DNA of 56,369 nucleotides from Anaerolineae bacterium (GCA_022072245.1 JAJVIA010000032.1:1-56369); one strand, 5' to 3'; numbered from the stretch's first letter, positions 22,701 through 32,172 are shown. Notes: a model not told the origin generated them from the letters alone. Translations and numbers: made by a program.

Positions 22701-23806
22701 ACATACGCGCCCGCCTCGACATAGTTTTTGATGCCCCAAAAAATGGTTCCTTGCGGCGCGGGTTTCCACGCAAAATCGAAAATATCAAAATACGCGTGAT
22801 GCGTCGGATTGCCAAAAAAATCGGGAATGAAAAAGGTGAGGATTTGACGCGACGGCAGCGCCCAGCCCGCGACATCGGCGTACGAAGCGGAACCTTCGCG
22901 AAAATTCAAGCGCACCAATTCATACAACGGCAAAATTTGGATGGCGGCGAGCGCGAAACCGAGAGCGACAATGCCGCACACCCACGCGCCCGCGCGCGCG
23001 CTGCCGCGCCAATGCCGCGTTCGCGCGCGCCCGGCAACGTTCGCGCTCAAAATGCGCCACGCCGCGTAAAACGCGAGGACGAGCAAAATATAGTACGAGA
23101 CTTCGACGTGGCCCGCGAGAAATTGCACGCCGACGAGGACGCCGGCGCTCAGGGCAAAAAACAATTGCCGCGCAAACGAATAGGACGGCGCGTTGGCGTC
23201 CGGCGCGGCGCGTTTGAATTCTTCGCGCAGCGTCAATTCGACAAACGCCAGAATCGCCGGCAGCCACGCCGCCGCGCTCACCACCATCGGAAAGACGACG
23301 CTGACGACCATGAAACCGCCGAACGCGAAAATGATGCCGCTCACCGTCGCGGCGAACGGGCGCAAACGCAGCACGCGCGCGAAAAAATACATGGCGCACG
23401 CGGCAAGCCAATAATGCAGCGCGGCGAACGCCGCATACGCGGCAGTCAACGGCAAGAGAATAAAGAGGACGCTCAACGGATACAGCGCCGCGTTTTGGCC
23501 CGCCGCGAGAAACGGTTGGCCCGCGAAAATATACGGATTCCAAAGCGGCAGTTCGCCCGCGCGCAGCGATTCATTGATAAAACTTTTCCACGCGTAATTT
23601 TCGAGAATGAGGTCGTCGAGCAGCGGATTGTACGCCTGCGTCACGCCGTTTTGCGCGGCGAACGCGCGCCACGGCGGAAAGCGGTACAGATTGTCGAATG
23701 GCGCGAGGGTTTGATTGCCAAACAACACGGGCGCGAAAAACACGAGCGCCAGCAGCAGGAAAAAAAGAATCGCCGCCGCGTCGAGCCATTTTGCACTGCG
23801 CTTCAT
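19766..23806 (-). CDS. YfhO-type GT-C membrane protein fused to a Wzx/MATE-like flippase
   Basis: This 1346-residue integral membrane protein has two halves. Residues 1 to about 845 match YfhO: an N-terminal TM helix followed by [35 protein letters not shown], many TM helices, a soluble domain with [11 protein letters not shown] and KYIVTTRPV, and [14 protein letters not shown] before the last helix. From about 850 ([25 protein letters not shown]) to the end it is a polysaccharide-type flippase of 12-14 helices with [14 protein letters not shown] and [26 protein letters not shown]. YfhO proteins transfer sugars from polyprenyl-phosphate donors outside the membrane. The flippase half could supply those donors. 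The ATG at 23806 overlaps the GT2 stop as ATGA. Confidence 0.85.
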   Translation of the reverse strand: MKRSAKWLDAAAILFFLLLALVFFAPVLFGNQTLAPFDNLYRFPPWRAFAAQNGVTQAYNPLLDDLILENYAWKSFINESLRAGELPLWNPYIFAGQPFLAAGQNAALYPLSVLFILLPLTAAYAAFAALHYWLAACAMYFFARVLRLRPFAATVSGIIFAFGGFMVVSVVFPMVVSAAAWLPAILAFVELTLREEFKRAAPDANAPSYSFARQLFFALSAGVLVGVQFLAGHVEVSYYILLVLAFYAAWRILSANVAGRARTRHWRGSARAGAWVCGIVALGFALAAIQILPLYELVRLNFREGSASYADVAGWALPSRQILTFFIPDFFGNPTHHAYFDIFDFAWKPAPQGTIFWGIKNYVEAGAYVGILALALAAIGIFKRNAETRNAKWFFLTLVILALLFMFGTPLYAILFYGLPGWSQLHTAFRWIFPWTLGVAFLAGLGAQSLAEGISKRALAWFGGALGAVGLLALFGVVLTWAMRDSFLQFADAFVNASDLAKPVFETGSAFWSYQARNLVLFGAFVLLAGMVLLLARANFRVRGVAVWKPFALFVLVVDLFSAGMGFYPRADAKLATFVPPAIQFLQQDKSLFRIATYDEPGQKVLNANSAMPFHLQDIRGYDSIIAKQYVEYMRALAPQDELLYNRIAAFYDYKPLSSPLLNLLGVKYIVTTRPVPNPGYELAYDAQVKIYENKNVLPRAFFVNRARVFENRDELLRELPNLDPTREVWLETALSAPPPPNEANPAPPLIEKYTGSEIILKTNLTAPAFLVLTDTYFPGWIGQIDGADTPIYRADGNFRAVVVPSGEHTVRFKYSPLSFRVGSVLTLLAVIAVLLALVALVWQRFVLQVGAAGDSQVRRVAKNSVVPMGASFLIQLINFALALVVLRVLGPENNGRYAFAVTVWFFLSAITEFGLGILSTREVARDHSKANVILTNAILLRMGLTLLSIVLLAGVIAFYAYTGDMDAMTLGALLLLWVSLFPNHIAGALAGMFYAFEKFEYPTAIEIATALVSVALQIAALLAGWGIVGLAGVSILTNLFTLGVMWYLVRRLLFKPHFQFDRRLARWMFFESYPLMMNNLLSNLFFRIDVFLLLPLAGATVLGYYNAAYKFVNALNFIPSKFTLALFPMLSRLSTGSTDAMQRALLLSTKLLLWIALPIAVATMFIAEPLILLFAGIAYIPDSALALQWLIWFLPFSFINSVVHYVLIALNEQRFLTRAFLIGLVFNIIANLIAIPALSYRGAALVTVLSELALLAPFYYALRKHMPPLPILDIFWRPAVAAFVMGALLYFLVPQNIFIALVIASVVYGVTLLVTGALGPDEWLIVGKLMPKRLEGLILWWARKR

Positions 23807-24567
23807 TTTGTGACGGGGAATTGCTGCGTAACGTACGCGGAGCGATTTTGCATCCGTCCGTAGCGGGAACGGATTTCCCAAACGCGCGAAGCGGCTTCCC
23901 ACTTTACGCGCATGGACATTTTGGACTTGCCGATGCGGCGGTCTTCAAAATAAATCGGATATTCCAAAATCCGCAAACCGTTCTGTTCCGCCAAGTACGC
24001 CATTTCGACTTGGAAGATGTAACCGTTGGCGCGCACTTGGGCCAGATTGATTTTTTCCAACGCCGCGCGCCGCCACATTTTGAAACCGGCGGTGGCGTCA
24101 TGCACTTGCAGACCCAAAATCAGACGGACATACACGCTGTTTGCCCACCAGCTCAAGAGGTAACGTCCGAAACTCCAGCGTTCGTCCAATTTACCGCCGC
24201 GCACATAACGCGAACCGACCACGACATCGTATTGTTCCATCTGCGGCAGAAATTGCAAGAGATAATTGGGCGAGTGGGAAAAGTCCGCGTCCATTTGGAC
24301 GATATAATCCGCGCCGTTTTGCAGCGCCAATAAAAAACCTTGAATGTACGCGGTGCCCAAACCCGATTTGGCGGGGCGGTGCAGCACACCCAAGCGCGGC
24401 GCAAATTCGCGGCTCAACGCATCCGCCAACGCGCCGGTGCCGTCCGGCGATTCATCATCCACAATCAAAAGATTCAAATCTGCGATGGGCAGCGCCAACA
24501 ACGCCTCGGTCAGCGCGCGCAAGTTTTCCGCTTCGTTAAAAGTCGGTATCACTACCGTCGTTTGCAT
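23803..24567 (-). CDS. Polyprenyl-phosphate glycosyltransferase (DPM1-like GT2)
   Basis: This 254-residue GT2 enzyme lacks TM helices, like DPM1. It has [25 protein letters not shown], the DxD in [21 protein letters not shown] and the DPM-like [30 protein letters not shown]. It should attach a hexose from a nucleotide sugar to polyprenyl phosphate on the inner membrane face. The next gene, coupled by ATGA, encodes a flippase/YfhO fusion that could flip and use this donor. The ATG at 24567 follows TATAAT by 8 nt with no Shine-Dalgarno, so a leaderless start is likely. Confidence 0.9.
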   Translation of the reverse strand: MQTTVVIPTFNEAENLRALTEALLALPIADLNLLIVDDESPDGTGALADALSREFAPRLGVLHRPAKSGLGTAYIQGFLLALQNGADYIVQMDADFSHSPNYLLQFLPQMEQYDVVVGSRYVRGGKLDERWSFGRYLLSWWANSVYVRLILGLQVHDATAGFKMWRRAALEKINLAQVRANGYIFQVEMAYLAEQNGLRILEYPIYFEDRRIGKSKMSMRVKWEAASRVWEIRSRYGRMQNRSAYVTQQFPVTK

Positions 24568-24575
24568 CGGCAAAG

Positions 24576-24603
24576 ATTATAAGCATAGAAACGTGAATCA
24601 CAA
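24576..24603 (-). promoter_or_regulatory. Promoter of the GT2 / YfhO-Wzx operon, likely leaderless
   Basis: TTGTGA and a perfect TATAAT are spaced by 16 bp on the minus strand. The ATG begins 8 nt after the -10 box, so transcription would start at or one base from it. Confidence 0.65.
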
Positions 24604-24615
24604 ATCCGCTGTACA

Positions 24616-24646
24616 CAAAAACGAGGCGGCATTTTTGCCGCCTCGT
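24616..24646 (-). terminator. Terminator of hppA
   Basis: The 11-bp stem ACGAGGCGGCA/TGCCGCCTCGT has a 4-nt loop and is followed on the minus strand by T5. It lies 8 nt after the hppA stop. Confidence 0.9.
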
Positions 24647-24653
24647 CGTTAGG

Positions 24654-26846
24654 TCAAATAAACAAGGGCGCTAGCACGAGCGTAATCGTCGCCAGCAATT
24701 TGATCAAGACGTGAATCGAAGGGCCCGCCGTATCTTTGAATGGGTCGCCCACCGTATCGCCGACCACCGCCGCCTTGTGCGACTCGCTGCGCTTCTTTTC
24801 CAGCTGTCCGGTGACGGGGTTCAGCACGCCTTCGGATTCAATCCATTTTTTCGCATTGTCCCACGCGCCGCCGCTATTGTTCAAAACCGTCGCGAGAATG
24901 ATACCCGCAATGGTGCCGACCATCAGCAAACCCGCTTCCGCTTCCCATCGCAAAATAATGCCGATGAGAATCGGCGCGCCGACGGCAAGCACGCCCGGCA
25001 GAATCATCGAGCGCAGCGCGCCGCGCGCCGTAATGTCCACCGCGCGCGCATAATCGGGCTTGCTCGTGCCAGCCATGATGCCCGGGTCCTCGCGGAATTG
25101 GCGGCGCGTTTCTTCAATGATTTTTTCCGCCGTCGAACCGACCGCGCGAATCGCCAACGCGCTAAAGAGGAAAATCAACATCGCGCCCAACATCGCGCCG
25201 ACAAACACTTCGACCTTGCCGAGATTCACCACATGCGCCGCCGCGAAAATCGCTTTGCCCGCGGCGGATTCGGGCGCGACGCCTTGCGTCACTTGCTGCA
25301 CCAACGCCACTTTGTCGAGATACGCGCTAAAGAGCAAGAACGCCGCGAGCGCCGCCGAACCAATCGCATAACCTTTGGTCAATGCTTTGGTCGTGTTGCC
25401 CGCCGCGTCGAGCGCGTCCGTGCCTTTGCGAACGTCTTCGGGCGCGCCGGACATTTCCACGATGCCGCCCGCATTGTCCACAATCGGACCGAACGTATCC
25501 ATCGCCAAAATATACGCGGCGGTCATTAACATGCCCATCGTCGCCACCGCCGTCGCATACACGCCCGCGATATACGGCTCCAGATTCAACTGCGCCGCCG
25601 CCTGCGTGCCGCACCAGTACGCGCCAATCAAAGCAATGCCGACCGAAATCACGGGCAGCGCGGTGTTTTCCAAACCGACCGCAAAACCGGTGATAATGTT
25701 TGGACCCGTGCCGCGCAAACTCGCCTGCACAATATCGCGCACGGGGCGAAAACGGCCTTCGGTGTAATACATTGTGATAATGACAAAGGCGACGCTGTTG
25801 AGCAATCCAATCAAGCCCGCAAACACAAACCACCAACTGCCGAGCAGCGGATAGGTGACGAGCGCCAAGACGATGGCGGAAAGAATGACCGCGACGGCGA
25901 AACCGCGATACAACGCGTTCGTCGGCTCTTCGCCGGTTTTGTATTTAATGCCGGGAAAACTCGTCGTCGCCATCACGCCCACAATCGAAATAATCAAACC
26001 GAACGAGCGAATGATGAGCGGAAAGAAAATCCAAATCGGATTGCCGCTCACCGCCGCAATGGCAACGCCCAAAATCATCGCGCCGATATTTTCGGCGACG
26101 GTAGATTCAAACAAATCCGCGCCGCGTCCCGCGCAGTCGCCCACATTGTCGCCCACCAAATCCGCGACGACGGCGGCATTGCGCGGGTCGTCTTCGGGAA
26201 TGCCCGCTTCGACTTTGCCCACCAAGTCCGCGCCCACGTCCGCCGCTTTGGTGTAAATCCCGCCGCCCAGCTGCGCGAACAGGGCGACAAAACTCGCGCC
26301 AAAGCCCATGCCCACAATCAAGTACGGCGCGATTTCGGGATGCTCCAAACCGCCGTACAACACAAACATGGTCGCCACGCCAATCAATGAAAGGCCCACG
26401 ACCAAAAAGCCGCTGACCGCGCCGCCGCGCAAGGCGACATTCAACGCTTGGGCGACGCCGGACCGCGCCGCGCTGGCGACGCGCACATTGGAACGCACGG
26501 CGACATACATGCCGATAATGCCGCTCAACGCGCTCGCCGCCGCGCCGACCAGAAACGCCACCGCCGTCATCCAACCCAAGTTAATGCCCTTGATTTGGGT
26601 TTCGGTCACTTGTTCGGTGGAAACGAGGACGCCAATGATAATGGCGACCACAATTGAAAGCGCCGCAATCGTCACATATTGACGGCGGATAAACGCAATC
26701 GCGCCTTCGTAAATCGTCGCCGCGACCGCCTTCATTTCGGCGGTCCCTTCGTCGCGGCGCAAAACATCCCACGCCAAATACGCGACAAACAGAACGGCTA
26801 GAATGCCAGAGATGGGCACCACCCAAAGCCAAGTCGAATAATCCAT
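24654..26846 (-). CDS. hppA: Membrane-bound proton-translocating pyrophosphatase
   Basis: This 730-residue protein with about 16 membrane helices couples PPi hydrolysis to ion transport. Substrate-site motifs are GGGIYTKAADVGADLVGKVEAGIPEDDPRNAAVVADLVGDNVGD and the C-terminal DNSGGAWDN-type segment (NNSGGAWDNAKKWIE), then HKAAVVGDTVGDPFKDTAGPS. The diagnostic loop reads GNTTKALTKGYAIGSA. Lys and Thr at those positions are the known signature of K+-independent enzymes, which are proton pumps. It most likely energises the membrane with biosynthetic PPi. The ATG at 26846 has GAAAGGAGCGAGCGA upstream. Confidence 0.95.
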   Translation of the reverse strand: MDYSTWLWVVPISGILAVLFVAYLAWDVLRRDEGTAEMKAVAATIYEGAIAFIRRQYVTIAALSIVVAIIIGVLVSTEQVTETQIKGINLGWMTAVAFLVGAAASALSGIIGMYVAVRSNVRVASAARSGVAQALNVALRGGAVSGFLVVGLSLIGVATMFVLYGGLEHPEIAPYLIVGMGFGASFVALFAQLGGGIYTKAADVGADLVGKVEAGIPEDDPRNAAVVADLVGDNVGDCAGRGADLFESTVAENIGAMILGVAIAAVSGNPIWIFFPLIIRSFGLIISIVGVMATTSFPGIKYKTGEEPTNALYRGFAVAVILSAIVLALVTYPLLGSWWFVFAGLIGLLNSVAFVIITMYYTEGRFRPVRDIVQASLRGTGPNIITGFAVGLENTALPVISVGIALIGAYWCGTQAAAQLNLEPYIAGVYATAVATMGMLMTAAYILAMDTFGPIVDNAGGIVEMSGAPEDVRKGTDALDAAGNTTKALTKGYAIGSAALAAFLLFSAYLDKVALVQQVTQGVAPESAAGKAIFAAAHVVNLGKVEVFVGAMLGAMLIFLFSALAIRAVGSTAEKIIEETRRQFREDPGIMAGTSKPDYARAVDITARGALRSMILPGVLAVGAPILIGIILRWEAEAGLLMVGTIAGIILATVLNNSGGAWDNAKKWIESEGVLNPVTGQLEKKRSESHKAAVVGDTVGDPFKDTAGPSIHVLIKLLATITLVLAPLFI

Positions 26847-26908
26847 TCGCTCGCTCCTTTCAAAAGATGCAAATCTGTCAGCGATTCACATCGTCATAAA
26901 ATGTATGC

Positions 26909-26950
26909 AAAAAAAAGTCACGCCGCGCCACAAAACGGACGCGGCGCGAC
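26909..26950 (-). terminator. Terminator-type hairpin upstream of hppA
   Basis: On the minus strand the stem CGCCGCG/CGCGGCG, extended by GTC/GAC across one mismatch, has a 12-nt loop and is followed by T8. It ends 62 nt before the hppA start. It is either a second terminator behind rpoD or a leader element of hppA, depending on where the hppA promoter lies. Confidence 0.75.
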
Positions 26951-27120
26951 AGTGCGTTTGCGTAGAATACGCGCGAAATCGAGGTAAAAATCTCGCGCGC
27001 ACAACGGTTGGGGATTCTACCATATTTTTTACAAGGCGCAACAATTCCGCGCTACGTCAGGACGCGGCAAATCCGCCAGCCCGCACGGTGTTGGCGCGTT
27101 CGCGCCAGACCGCGCGCGCC
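26951..27120. other. Spacer between rpoD terminator and the hppA leader hairpin
   Basis: No gene is visible. A possible minus-strand -10 (TATTCT, near 26965) lies upstream of the hairpin at 26909-26950 but lacks a good -35. Confidence 0.4.
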
Positions 27121-27156
27121 AAAAAAAAGAGACAAGCCATTTGACTTGCCTCTCTT
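27121..27156 (-). terminator. Terminator of rpoD
   Basis: On the minus strand an imperfect stem (AAGAGA and CAAG paired with CTTG and TCTCTT, 2-nt bulge) is followed by T8. It lies 10 nt after the rpoD stop. Confidence 0.85.
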
Positions 27157-27166
27157 GCTCACGAGT

Positions 27167-28468
27167 TTATTCCAAATAATCGCGCAGTTTACGCGAACGC
27201 GACGGATGGCGCAATTTACGCAGCGCTTTGGCTTCGATTTGGCGAATGCGTTCGCGCGTAACGCCAAATTTTTTACCGACTTCTTCGAGCGTGTGGCTCT
27301 TGCCGTCTTTGAGCCCAAAACGCAATTGCAGCACGCGCCCTTCGCGGGGCGAGAGCGAGGTGAGAATTTCTTCCATCTGCTCGCGCAAAAGTTGATGCGA
27401 CGCCGCGTCGGTGGGACCGAGCGTGGATTCATCGGGAATGAAATCGCCGAGATGCGAATCCTGCTCTTCGCCCACCGGCATTTCGAGCGACAACGGACGC
27501 TGCGAAATTTTGATGATGCGTTCCACTTTTTTCGGCGTCGTGCCAAGTTCTTTGGCGATTTCGTCCGGCGTCGGTTCGCGCCCCAGTTCTTGCACCAATT
27601 GACGCGAGACGCGCGTCAATTTGTTGATGCGCTCGCACATGTGCACCGGCACGCGAATCGTGCGCCCCTGGTCCGCGATCGCGCGCGTGATAGCTTGGCG
27701 AATCCACCACGTCGCATACGTCGAAAATTTAAAGCCGCGTTTGTAATCGAATTTTTCGACCGCGCGAATGAGGCCAATGTTGCCTTCTTGAATCAAATCC
27801 AAAAACGAAACGCCGCGCCCGATATATTTTTTGGCAATTGAAACGACGAGCCGAAAATTGGCTTTGATAAGTTTTTGGCGCGCGAGTTCGCCCTCGCGCA
27901 CTTTGGTCTCGAGCTTGGCGCGTTCGCTCGCGCTGCCGCCCGCCGGGCGAATCAATTGCTGCCGCGCGCGCTTGCCCGTCTCCATGGCTTTGGCGTATTC
28001 GACCTCTTGCTCGGCGCGCAAAAGCGGAATGCGCGAAATTTCTTTGAGATACAGCGAAACCGTATCGTCAATGCCAATTTCGTTCAAGTCCACCTGGGCG
28101 GGTTCTTCGATTTGTTCCGCTTTGGCGGCGTCTTCTTGATTCGTATCAACCAGTTGAATGCCTTCTTCAAAAAGAATAATATAGATTTCTTCCAACTGTT
28201 CCATGTTGGTTTCGGCTTCGGGCAGCGCGGTCATGATTTGGTCTTGGGACAACCAACCTTGCGCTTTGCCCTTTTCCAACAATTGCTGCACAATCGCGCG
28301 CGCGGCGGCTTGCGCGGGCAGCGGTTTCGTCGTCTGACTGGTCACAACGACGGCCTCCCGACGGACGCCGCCGTTCGCCTTGCGATGCCCGTTGCCGTTG
28401 CCGCTCCGCGTGCGGCTCGCTTTTGAAGAAACTCGCACCTGGCTACTGCGCGTAACTTGTTTTGACAT
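27167..28468 (-). CDS. rpoD: Primary RNA polymerase sigma factor
   Basis: This 433-residue sigma-70 family group 1 protein has region 1.2 with [16 protein letters not shown], and region 2 with [59 protein letters not shown], which covers core binding, -10 recognition and melting. Region 3 follows, and region 4 has [17 protein letters not shown] and [29 protein letters not shown] for the -35. The N-terminal 100 residues are basic and of low complexity, and a long region 1.1 insertion is absent. I prefer the ATG at 28468 (MSKQVTRSS), preceded by AGGTGAT; the ATG at 28474 is also possible. A near-consensus promoter drives it. Confidence 0.95.
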   Translation of the reverse strand: MSKQVTRSSQVRVSSKASRTRSGNGNGHRKANGGVRREAVVVTSQTTKPLPAQAAARAIVQQLLEKGKAQGWLSQDQIMTALPEAETNMEQLEEIYIILFEEGIQLVDTNQEDAAKAEQIEEPAQVDLNEIGIDDTVSLYLKEISRIPLLRAEQEVEYAKAMETGKRARQQLIRPAGGSASERAKLETKVREGELARQKLIKANFRLVVSIAKKYIGRGVSFLDLIQEGNIGLIRAVEKFDYKRGFKFSTYATWWIRQAITRAIADQGRTIRVPVHMCERINKLTRVSRQLVQELGREPTPDEIAKELGTTPKKVERIIKISQRPLSLEMPVGEEQDSHLGDFIPDESTLGPTDAASHQLLREQMEEILTSLSPREGRVLQLRFGLKDGKSHTLEEVGKKFGVTRERIRQIEAKALRKLRHPSRSRKLRDYLE

Positions 28469-28546
28469 TCCCATCACCTACCTAGCCGATTTTTGCGTAC
28501 GCCCATCCTGACGTGACATCCAAATCTGCTGTGGATTGACATAATT

Positions 28547-28597
28547 ACGGCTCGCCCCGATGCCGCATGGCAATAAAATTGAGACAGGGCGAGCCGT
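28547..28597 (-). promoter_or_regulatory. 5'-end hairpin of the rpoD leader
   Basis: The 11-bp perfect stem ACGGCTCGCCC/GGGCGAGCCGT encloses 29 nt that contain a small inner TGCC/GGCA hairpin. The predicted transcription start is about 3 nt upstream, so the hairpin caps the 5' end of the rpoD mRNA. Confidence 0.75.
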
Positions 28598-28606
28598 CTC
28601 CCGAAC

Positions 28607-28635
28607 ATTATACGATGTTAGTACTCGCGCGTCAA
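28607..28635 (-). promoter_or_regulatory. Near-consensus promoter of rpoD
   Basis: TTGACG, a 17-bp spacer and TATAAT lie on the minus strand. The predicted start is near 28600, giving a leader of about 130 nt. Confidence 0.88.
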
Positions 28636-28896
28636 TACTTTTGTGCAATTTTTCTCAAAAAACCTACCAAATTGACCTGTTTTCGCGCGAAATTGGCGGA
28701 CGCGCGCCGCCAAAAACCACCTGACGGGGTGGGTCAAGCCGCAAACGCGCCTGATACCCATTCGGACGCCAAACGTAATACATGAATGACGGAATACGAG
28801 GTAAGAATTTACCGCGCGCGCTCACCTATCGCTGTAGCAGTGTAAAATTGAAACGATAACAAAGTTGCCAGACCATTATCAAGCTTGGAGTGCAAT
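28636..28896. other. Divergent intergenic region rpoD / hsp20
   Basis: This region must hold the hsp20-lon promoter. TGTAAAAT near 28842 is a weak -10 candidate. TTAGTACTC at 28618-28626 resembles one CIRCE half-site but has no matching second half. No gene is seen. Confidence 0.4.
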
Positions 28897-29367
28897 ATGG
28901 CGCGCGCAAAAGATTCGTCACCTTCGTTACACGAGTTTATCGGCTTTACCAAAAGTATGGACCGGATGTTGAATTCGCTCCTCTTGCCCGACGGCGGTCC
29001 AGCGTCAGCTATTTGGCGCCCACCGACGGATGTGTATGAAACCGAAGACGCCGTCGTCATCCTCATCGAAATCGCGGGGATGGACCCGGAAGAGATTCAA
29101 GTAGAATTCAGCGCCAAAGTTTTACGCGTTACCGGCGCGCGCGTGGATCAGCATCATCGCGCCGCCGCGCACTGTCTCGAAGTCCAATACGGCGAATTTG
29201 CCAGCGAGGTCTATTTGCCGGGGCAATACGTTGTGGACGAGATTGACGCCGATTATCAAGACGGCTTTCTCACGATTACGCTGCCAAAGGTAAAAACAGA
29301 AACGCGCACGCTGACGGTGCAAAATCAAAAAAGCGCAGACCGCTCCACCGCTGCTTTGCTAGATTGA
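28897..29367 (+). CDS. Hsp20-family small heat-shock protein
   Basis: This 156-residue protein has an alpha-crystallin domain: WRPPTDVYETEDAVVILIEIAGMDPEEIQVEFSAKVLRVTGAR, then YGEFASEVYLPGQYVVDEIDADYQDGFLTITLPK, which includes the usual beta strands and the GxLxI-like DGFLTITLP. The N-terminal arm includes FIGFTKSMDRMLNSLL, and the C-terminus is polar. It is a cytoplasmic ATP-independent holdase. The ATG at 28897 has GGAG 6 nt upstream. The lon gene starts 20 bp after its stop, so holdase and protease are probably cotranscribed. Confidence 0.93.
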   Translation: MARAKDSSPSLHEFIGFTKSMDRMLNSLLLPDGGPASAIWRPPTDVYETEDAVVILIEIAGMDPEEIQVEFSAKVLRVTGARVDQHHRAAAHCLEVQYGEFASEVYLPGQYVVDEIDADYQDGFLTITLPKVKTETRTLTVQNQKSADRSTAALLD

Positions 29368-29387
29368 CGCAATGAGGTGAAAAACAG

Positions 29388-31865
29388 ATGCCTATTTTCA
29401 AAAAGAACGAACCGGAACCGAAAGATCAAGAAACCGTGAATGAAAACACGCCCGTCATCCCGGAAGAATTGCCAATTCTCCCGCTCAAAGGCGTGGTCGT
29501 TTATCCGCTAACCGTTTTGCCGTTGAACGTCGGCCAAGCGCGCTCGCTGCGTTTGGTGGACGATGTCGTCAAAGAACCGAATCGCTTGATTGGGTTGGTA
29601 ACGATCAAGACCGATAAATTTGAGGACGCGGGCCCCGACGATTTGCACGAAATCGGTACGGCGGCGATTATTCATCGGATGCTGCGCGCGCCGGACGGAA
29701 CGGTGCGTTTGATTGTGCAAGGCGTCGAACGCATTCGGGTCAAGGAATTTTCCGCGCTCGAACCGTACCTCAAAGCGAAAATCGAACTCGCGCCCGAAGC
29801 CATCGACAAAGACGTGCAGGTCGAAGCGTTGATGCGTAACACGGTCGAACTGTTTCGCAAGCTGGTGAATCTATCGCAAACGCTGCCCGAAGAAATGTTG
29901 ATGGCGGCGCTGAATGTCGAAGACCCGCGCCAATTGGCGTACATGATTGCGACGAGTCTGCGGATTGATTTGCAAGACGCGCAAGAGCTGTTGGAACTCG
30001 ACGACATTCAAGCGAAACTCGTCAAACTGGACGCGCTGCTCACCAAAGAAGTGGACGTGTTGGAACTTGGCAAAAAGATTTCGGGCCAAGCGCAAGCCGA
30101 GATTGAAAAGAATCAGCGCGAATACATTCTGCGCGAGCAGATGAAGCAGATTCAAAAAGAACTCGGCGAGGGCAGCGAACAAGAAGCGGAAATCAAAGAG
30201 TACGAGAAAAAGATTGCCGAAGCGGGTATGAGCGCCGAAGCGGAAAAAGAGGCGCGGCGCGAACTAGAACGCATGAAGACGATGCCGCCCGCCGCCGCCG
30301 AGTATCACGTCATTAAAACGTATCTCGATTGGCTCGTAGATTTGCCGTGGAATAAAACGACCCAAGACAATCTCGACATTCCCAACGCGCGCCGCATTTT
30401 GGACGAGGATCATTACGACCTGCAAGAAATCAAAGCGCGCATTCTGGAATATCTGGCGGTGCGAAAATTGCGCGCGGAACGCGGCGGCGATACGGCGGAA
30501 GCGTATACTTATCGCGGCTCGATTCTGACGCTCGTCGGCCCGCCCGGCGTCGGCAAGACTTCGTTGGGGCAATCGGTGGCGCGCGCGCTGGGACGCAAAT
30601 TCATTCGCATGTCGCTCGGCGGAATGCACGACGAGGCGGAAATTCGGGGCCATCGCCGCACGTATATCGGCGCAATGCCGGGGCGTTTGATGCAATCCAT
30701 CAAACGCGCCGAAACCAAGAATCCGGTCATTATGCTGGATGAGGTGGACAAGGTGGGCGCGGATTATCGCGGCGACCCGTCGTCGGCGCTACTCGAAGTG
30801 TTGGACCCGGCGCAAAATAAAACGTTCCGCGACCATTATCTCGACGTGGACTTTGATTTGTCGCAAGTGATTTTCATTTGCACAGCCAACACTCTGGAAA
30901 CGATTTCGGGCCCGCTGCGCGACCGCATGGAAATTTTAATGTTGTCGGGATACACCGATTACGAAAAGACCCAAATCGCCAAGGGTTATCTGGTTCCGCG
31001 ACAAATGACCGAGAACGGACTCGAAGCGGGCGAAGCGACGTTTGACGACCAAGCGTTATACGCCATCATCCGCGATTATACGCGCGAGGCGGGCGTGCGA
31101 AATTTGGAACGCGAAATCGGACGCGTTGTCCGCAAATTGGCGACCAAAATCGCCGAAGGCGAAGCGACGCCGTTTCACGTGACTCCCGCGCTGGTGGGGC
31201 AATTGTTGGGCAAAGCGCGCTTTTACAATGAAGTGCGCGAACGCACCGAAACGCCCGGCGTGGCGACGGGTTTGGCTTGGACGCCGGTCGGCGGCGATAT
31301 TCTGTTCATCGAAGCGACGCGAATGCCCGGCGGCAAAGGTTTTCTCGTCACGGGCCAATTGGGCGACGTGATGCGCGAATCGGCGCAAGCGGCATACTCG
31401 TATGTACGCAGCAAATCCGCCGACTTGGGCATTGACCCGGAGATTATCGAAAAGAGCGATGTGCATTTGCACGTTCCCGAAGGCGCGACGCGCAAAGATG
31501 GTCCCAGCGCCGGCGTGGCGATGGCGACCGCGCTCGCCTCGTTGTTCACGAATCGCCGCGTCAAAGACAATATCGCCATGACGGGCGAAATCACGCTGCG
31601 CGGACGCGTGCTGCCCGTCGGCGGCATCAAGGAAAAAGTCTTGGCGGCGCATCGCGCAGGTTTGGATACGGTGATTTTACCGAATCGCAACGAACGCGAT
31701 CTAGAAGAGCTGCCGGACGAAATTCGCAATGACATGCGGTTCATCTTGGCGGAACACGTCCAAGAGGTGTGGAACGCGGCATTAGAGCCGAAAGCGACAA
31801 TGCCTGACCTGAATGGACACGAGCGCGATTTGACGCGGACGCCATCGCTCACGCACGTCAATTAA
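29388..31865 (+). CDS. lon: ATP-dependent protease Lon
   Basis: This 825-residue LonA protease has the N-terminal substrate domain ([22 protein letters not shown], residues about 28-220) and a coiled linker. The AAA+ domain has Walker A GPPGVGKT near 384 and Walker [12 protein letters not shown]. The Ser-Lys protease domain carries the catalytic Ser near 706 in [10 protein letters not shown] and the Lys near 749 in [14 protein letters not shown]. It degrades damaged and regulatory proteins in the cytoplasm. GAGGTG precedes the ATG, and the gene follows hsp20 closely. A strong terminator ends the unit. Confidence 0.97.
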   Translation: MPIFKKNEPEPKDQETVNENTPVIPEELPILPLKGVVVYPLTVLPLNVGQARSLRLVDDVVKEPNRLIGLVTIKTDKFEDAGPDDLHEIGTAAIIHRMLRAPDGTVRLIVQGVERIRVKEFSALEPYLKAKIELAPEAIDKDVQVEALMRNTVELFRKLVNLSQTLPEEMLMAALNVEDPRQLAYMIATSLRIDLQDAQELLELDDIQAKLVKLDALLTKEVDVLELGKKISGQAQAEIEKNQREYILREQMKQIQKELGEGSEQEAEIKEYEKKIAEAGMSAEAEKEARRELERMKTMPPAAAEYHVIKTYLDWLVDLPWNKTTQDNLDIPNARRILDEDHYDLQEIKARILEYLAVRKLRAERGGDTAEAYTYRGSILTLVGPPGVGKTSLGQSVARALGRKFIRMSLGGMHDEAEIRGHRRTYIGAMPGRLMQSIKRAETKNPVIMLDEVDKVGADYRGDPSSALLEVLDPAQNKTFRDHYLDVDFDLSQVIFICTANTLETISGPLRDRMEILMLSGYTDYEKTQIAKGYLVPRQMTENGLEAGEATFDDQALYAIIRDYTREAGVRNLEREIGRVVRKLATKIAEGEATPFHVTPALVGQLLGKARFYNEVRERTETPGVATGLAWTPVGGDILFIEATRMPGGKGFLVTGQLGDVMRESAQAAYSYVRSKSADLGIDPEIIEKSDVHLHVPEGATRKDGPSAGVAMATALASLFTNRRVKDNIAMTGEITLRGRVLPVGGIKEKVLAAHRAGLDTVILPNRNERDLEELPDEIRNDMRFILAEHVQEVWNAALEPKATMPDLNGHERDLTRTPSLTHVN

Positions 31866-31885
31866 CGCGACCTCTATCCACGCAA

Positions 31886-31932
31886 AAAAATTCCGGGTTC
31901 ACAAGCGCGAGCTTGCGGACGCCGGAATTTTT
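31886..31932 (+). terminator. Terminator of hsp20-lon
   Basis: The 11-bp stem AAAAATTCCGG/CCGGAATTTTT encloses an inner hairpin CAAGC-GCGA-GCTTG and ends in T5. It starts 20 nt after the lon stop. Confidence 0.88.
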
Positions 31933-31937
31933 CATTA

Positions 31938-32110
31938 TCGCGCGCGTAGGGGCAGCGTTAGAGAACGCTTTCTACGCGATGAGAAAATCGCATACACTGT
32001 CGCGCGCGTGTGTGCAGCGTTAGAGAACGCTTCCTACGCGATGGGGGAATCGCATACACTGTCGCGCGCGTGTGTGCGGCGTTAGAGAACGCTTTCTACG
32101 CGATGGGGGG
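31938..32110. repeat. 62-bp tandem repeat, about 2.8 copies, two hairpins per unit
   Basis: Units start at 31938, 32000 and 32062. Each has AGCGTT-AGAG-AACGCT, and the first two also have GCGAT paired with ATCGC across a short loop. Copies 1 and 2 differ at a few bases and copy 3 is cut short. In copy 1 the outer bases CGTAG and CTACG also pair. There is no coding potential. Confidence 0.92.
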
Positions 32111-32153
32111 AAAGCGCCAGTTTTAATGTCCCATTGCGACGGGTCAAGAGCAA

Positions 32154-32162
32154 TGGTATAAT
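32154..32162 (+). promoter_or_regulatory. Extended -10 promoter of the small acidic protein gene
   Basis: TGGTATAAT is followed 10 nt later by the ATG at 32173, so the transcript would have at most a 4-nt leader and no Shine-Dalgarno. Confidence 0.65.
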
Positions 32163-32172
32163 TTTTCCCGAT

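Noticed and set aside
22751-23863. 370-codon plus-strand open frame opposite YfhO-Wzx
   Set aside because: Its composition is dominated by Arg, Gln and Glu, the mirror image of hydrophobic codons on the other strand; not a gene.
28618-28645. CIRCE (HrcA) element between rpoD and hsp20
   Set aside because: Only one half-site resembles TTAGCACTC and the second half is absent at the required spacing.
31938-32110. Possible CRISPR array
   Set aside because: The whole 62-bp unit repeats, including what would be spacers, there are under three copies, and no cas gene is near.
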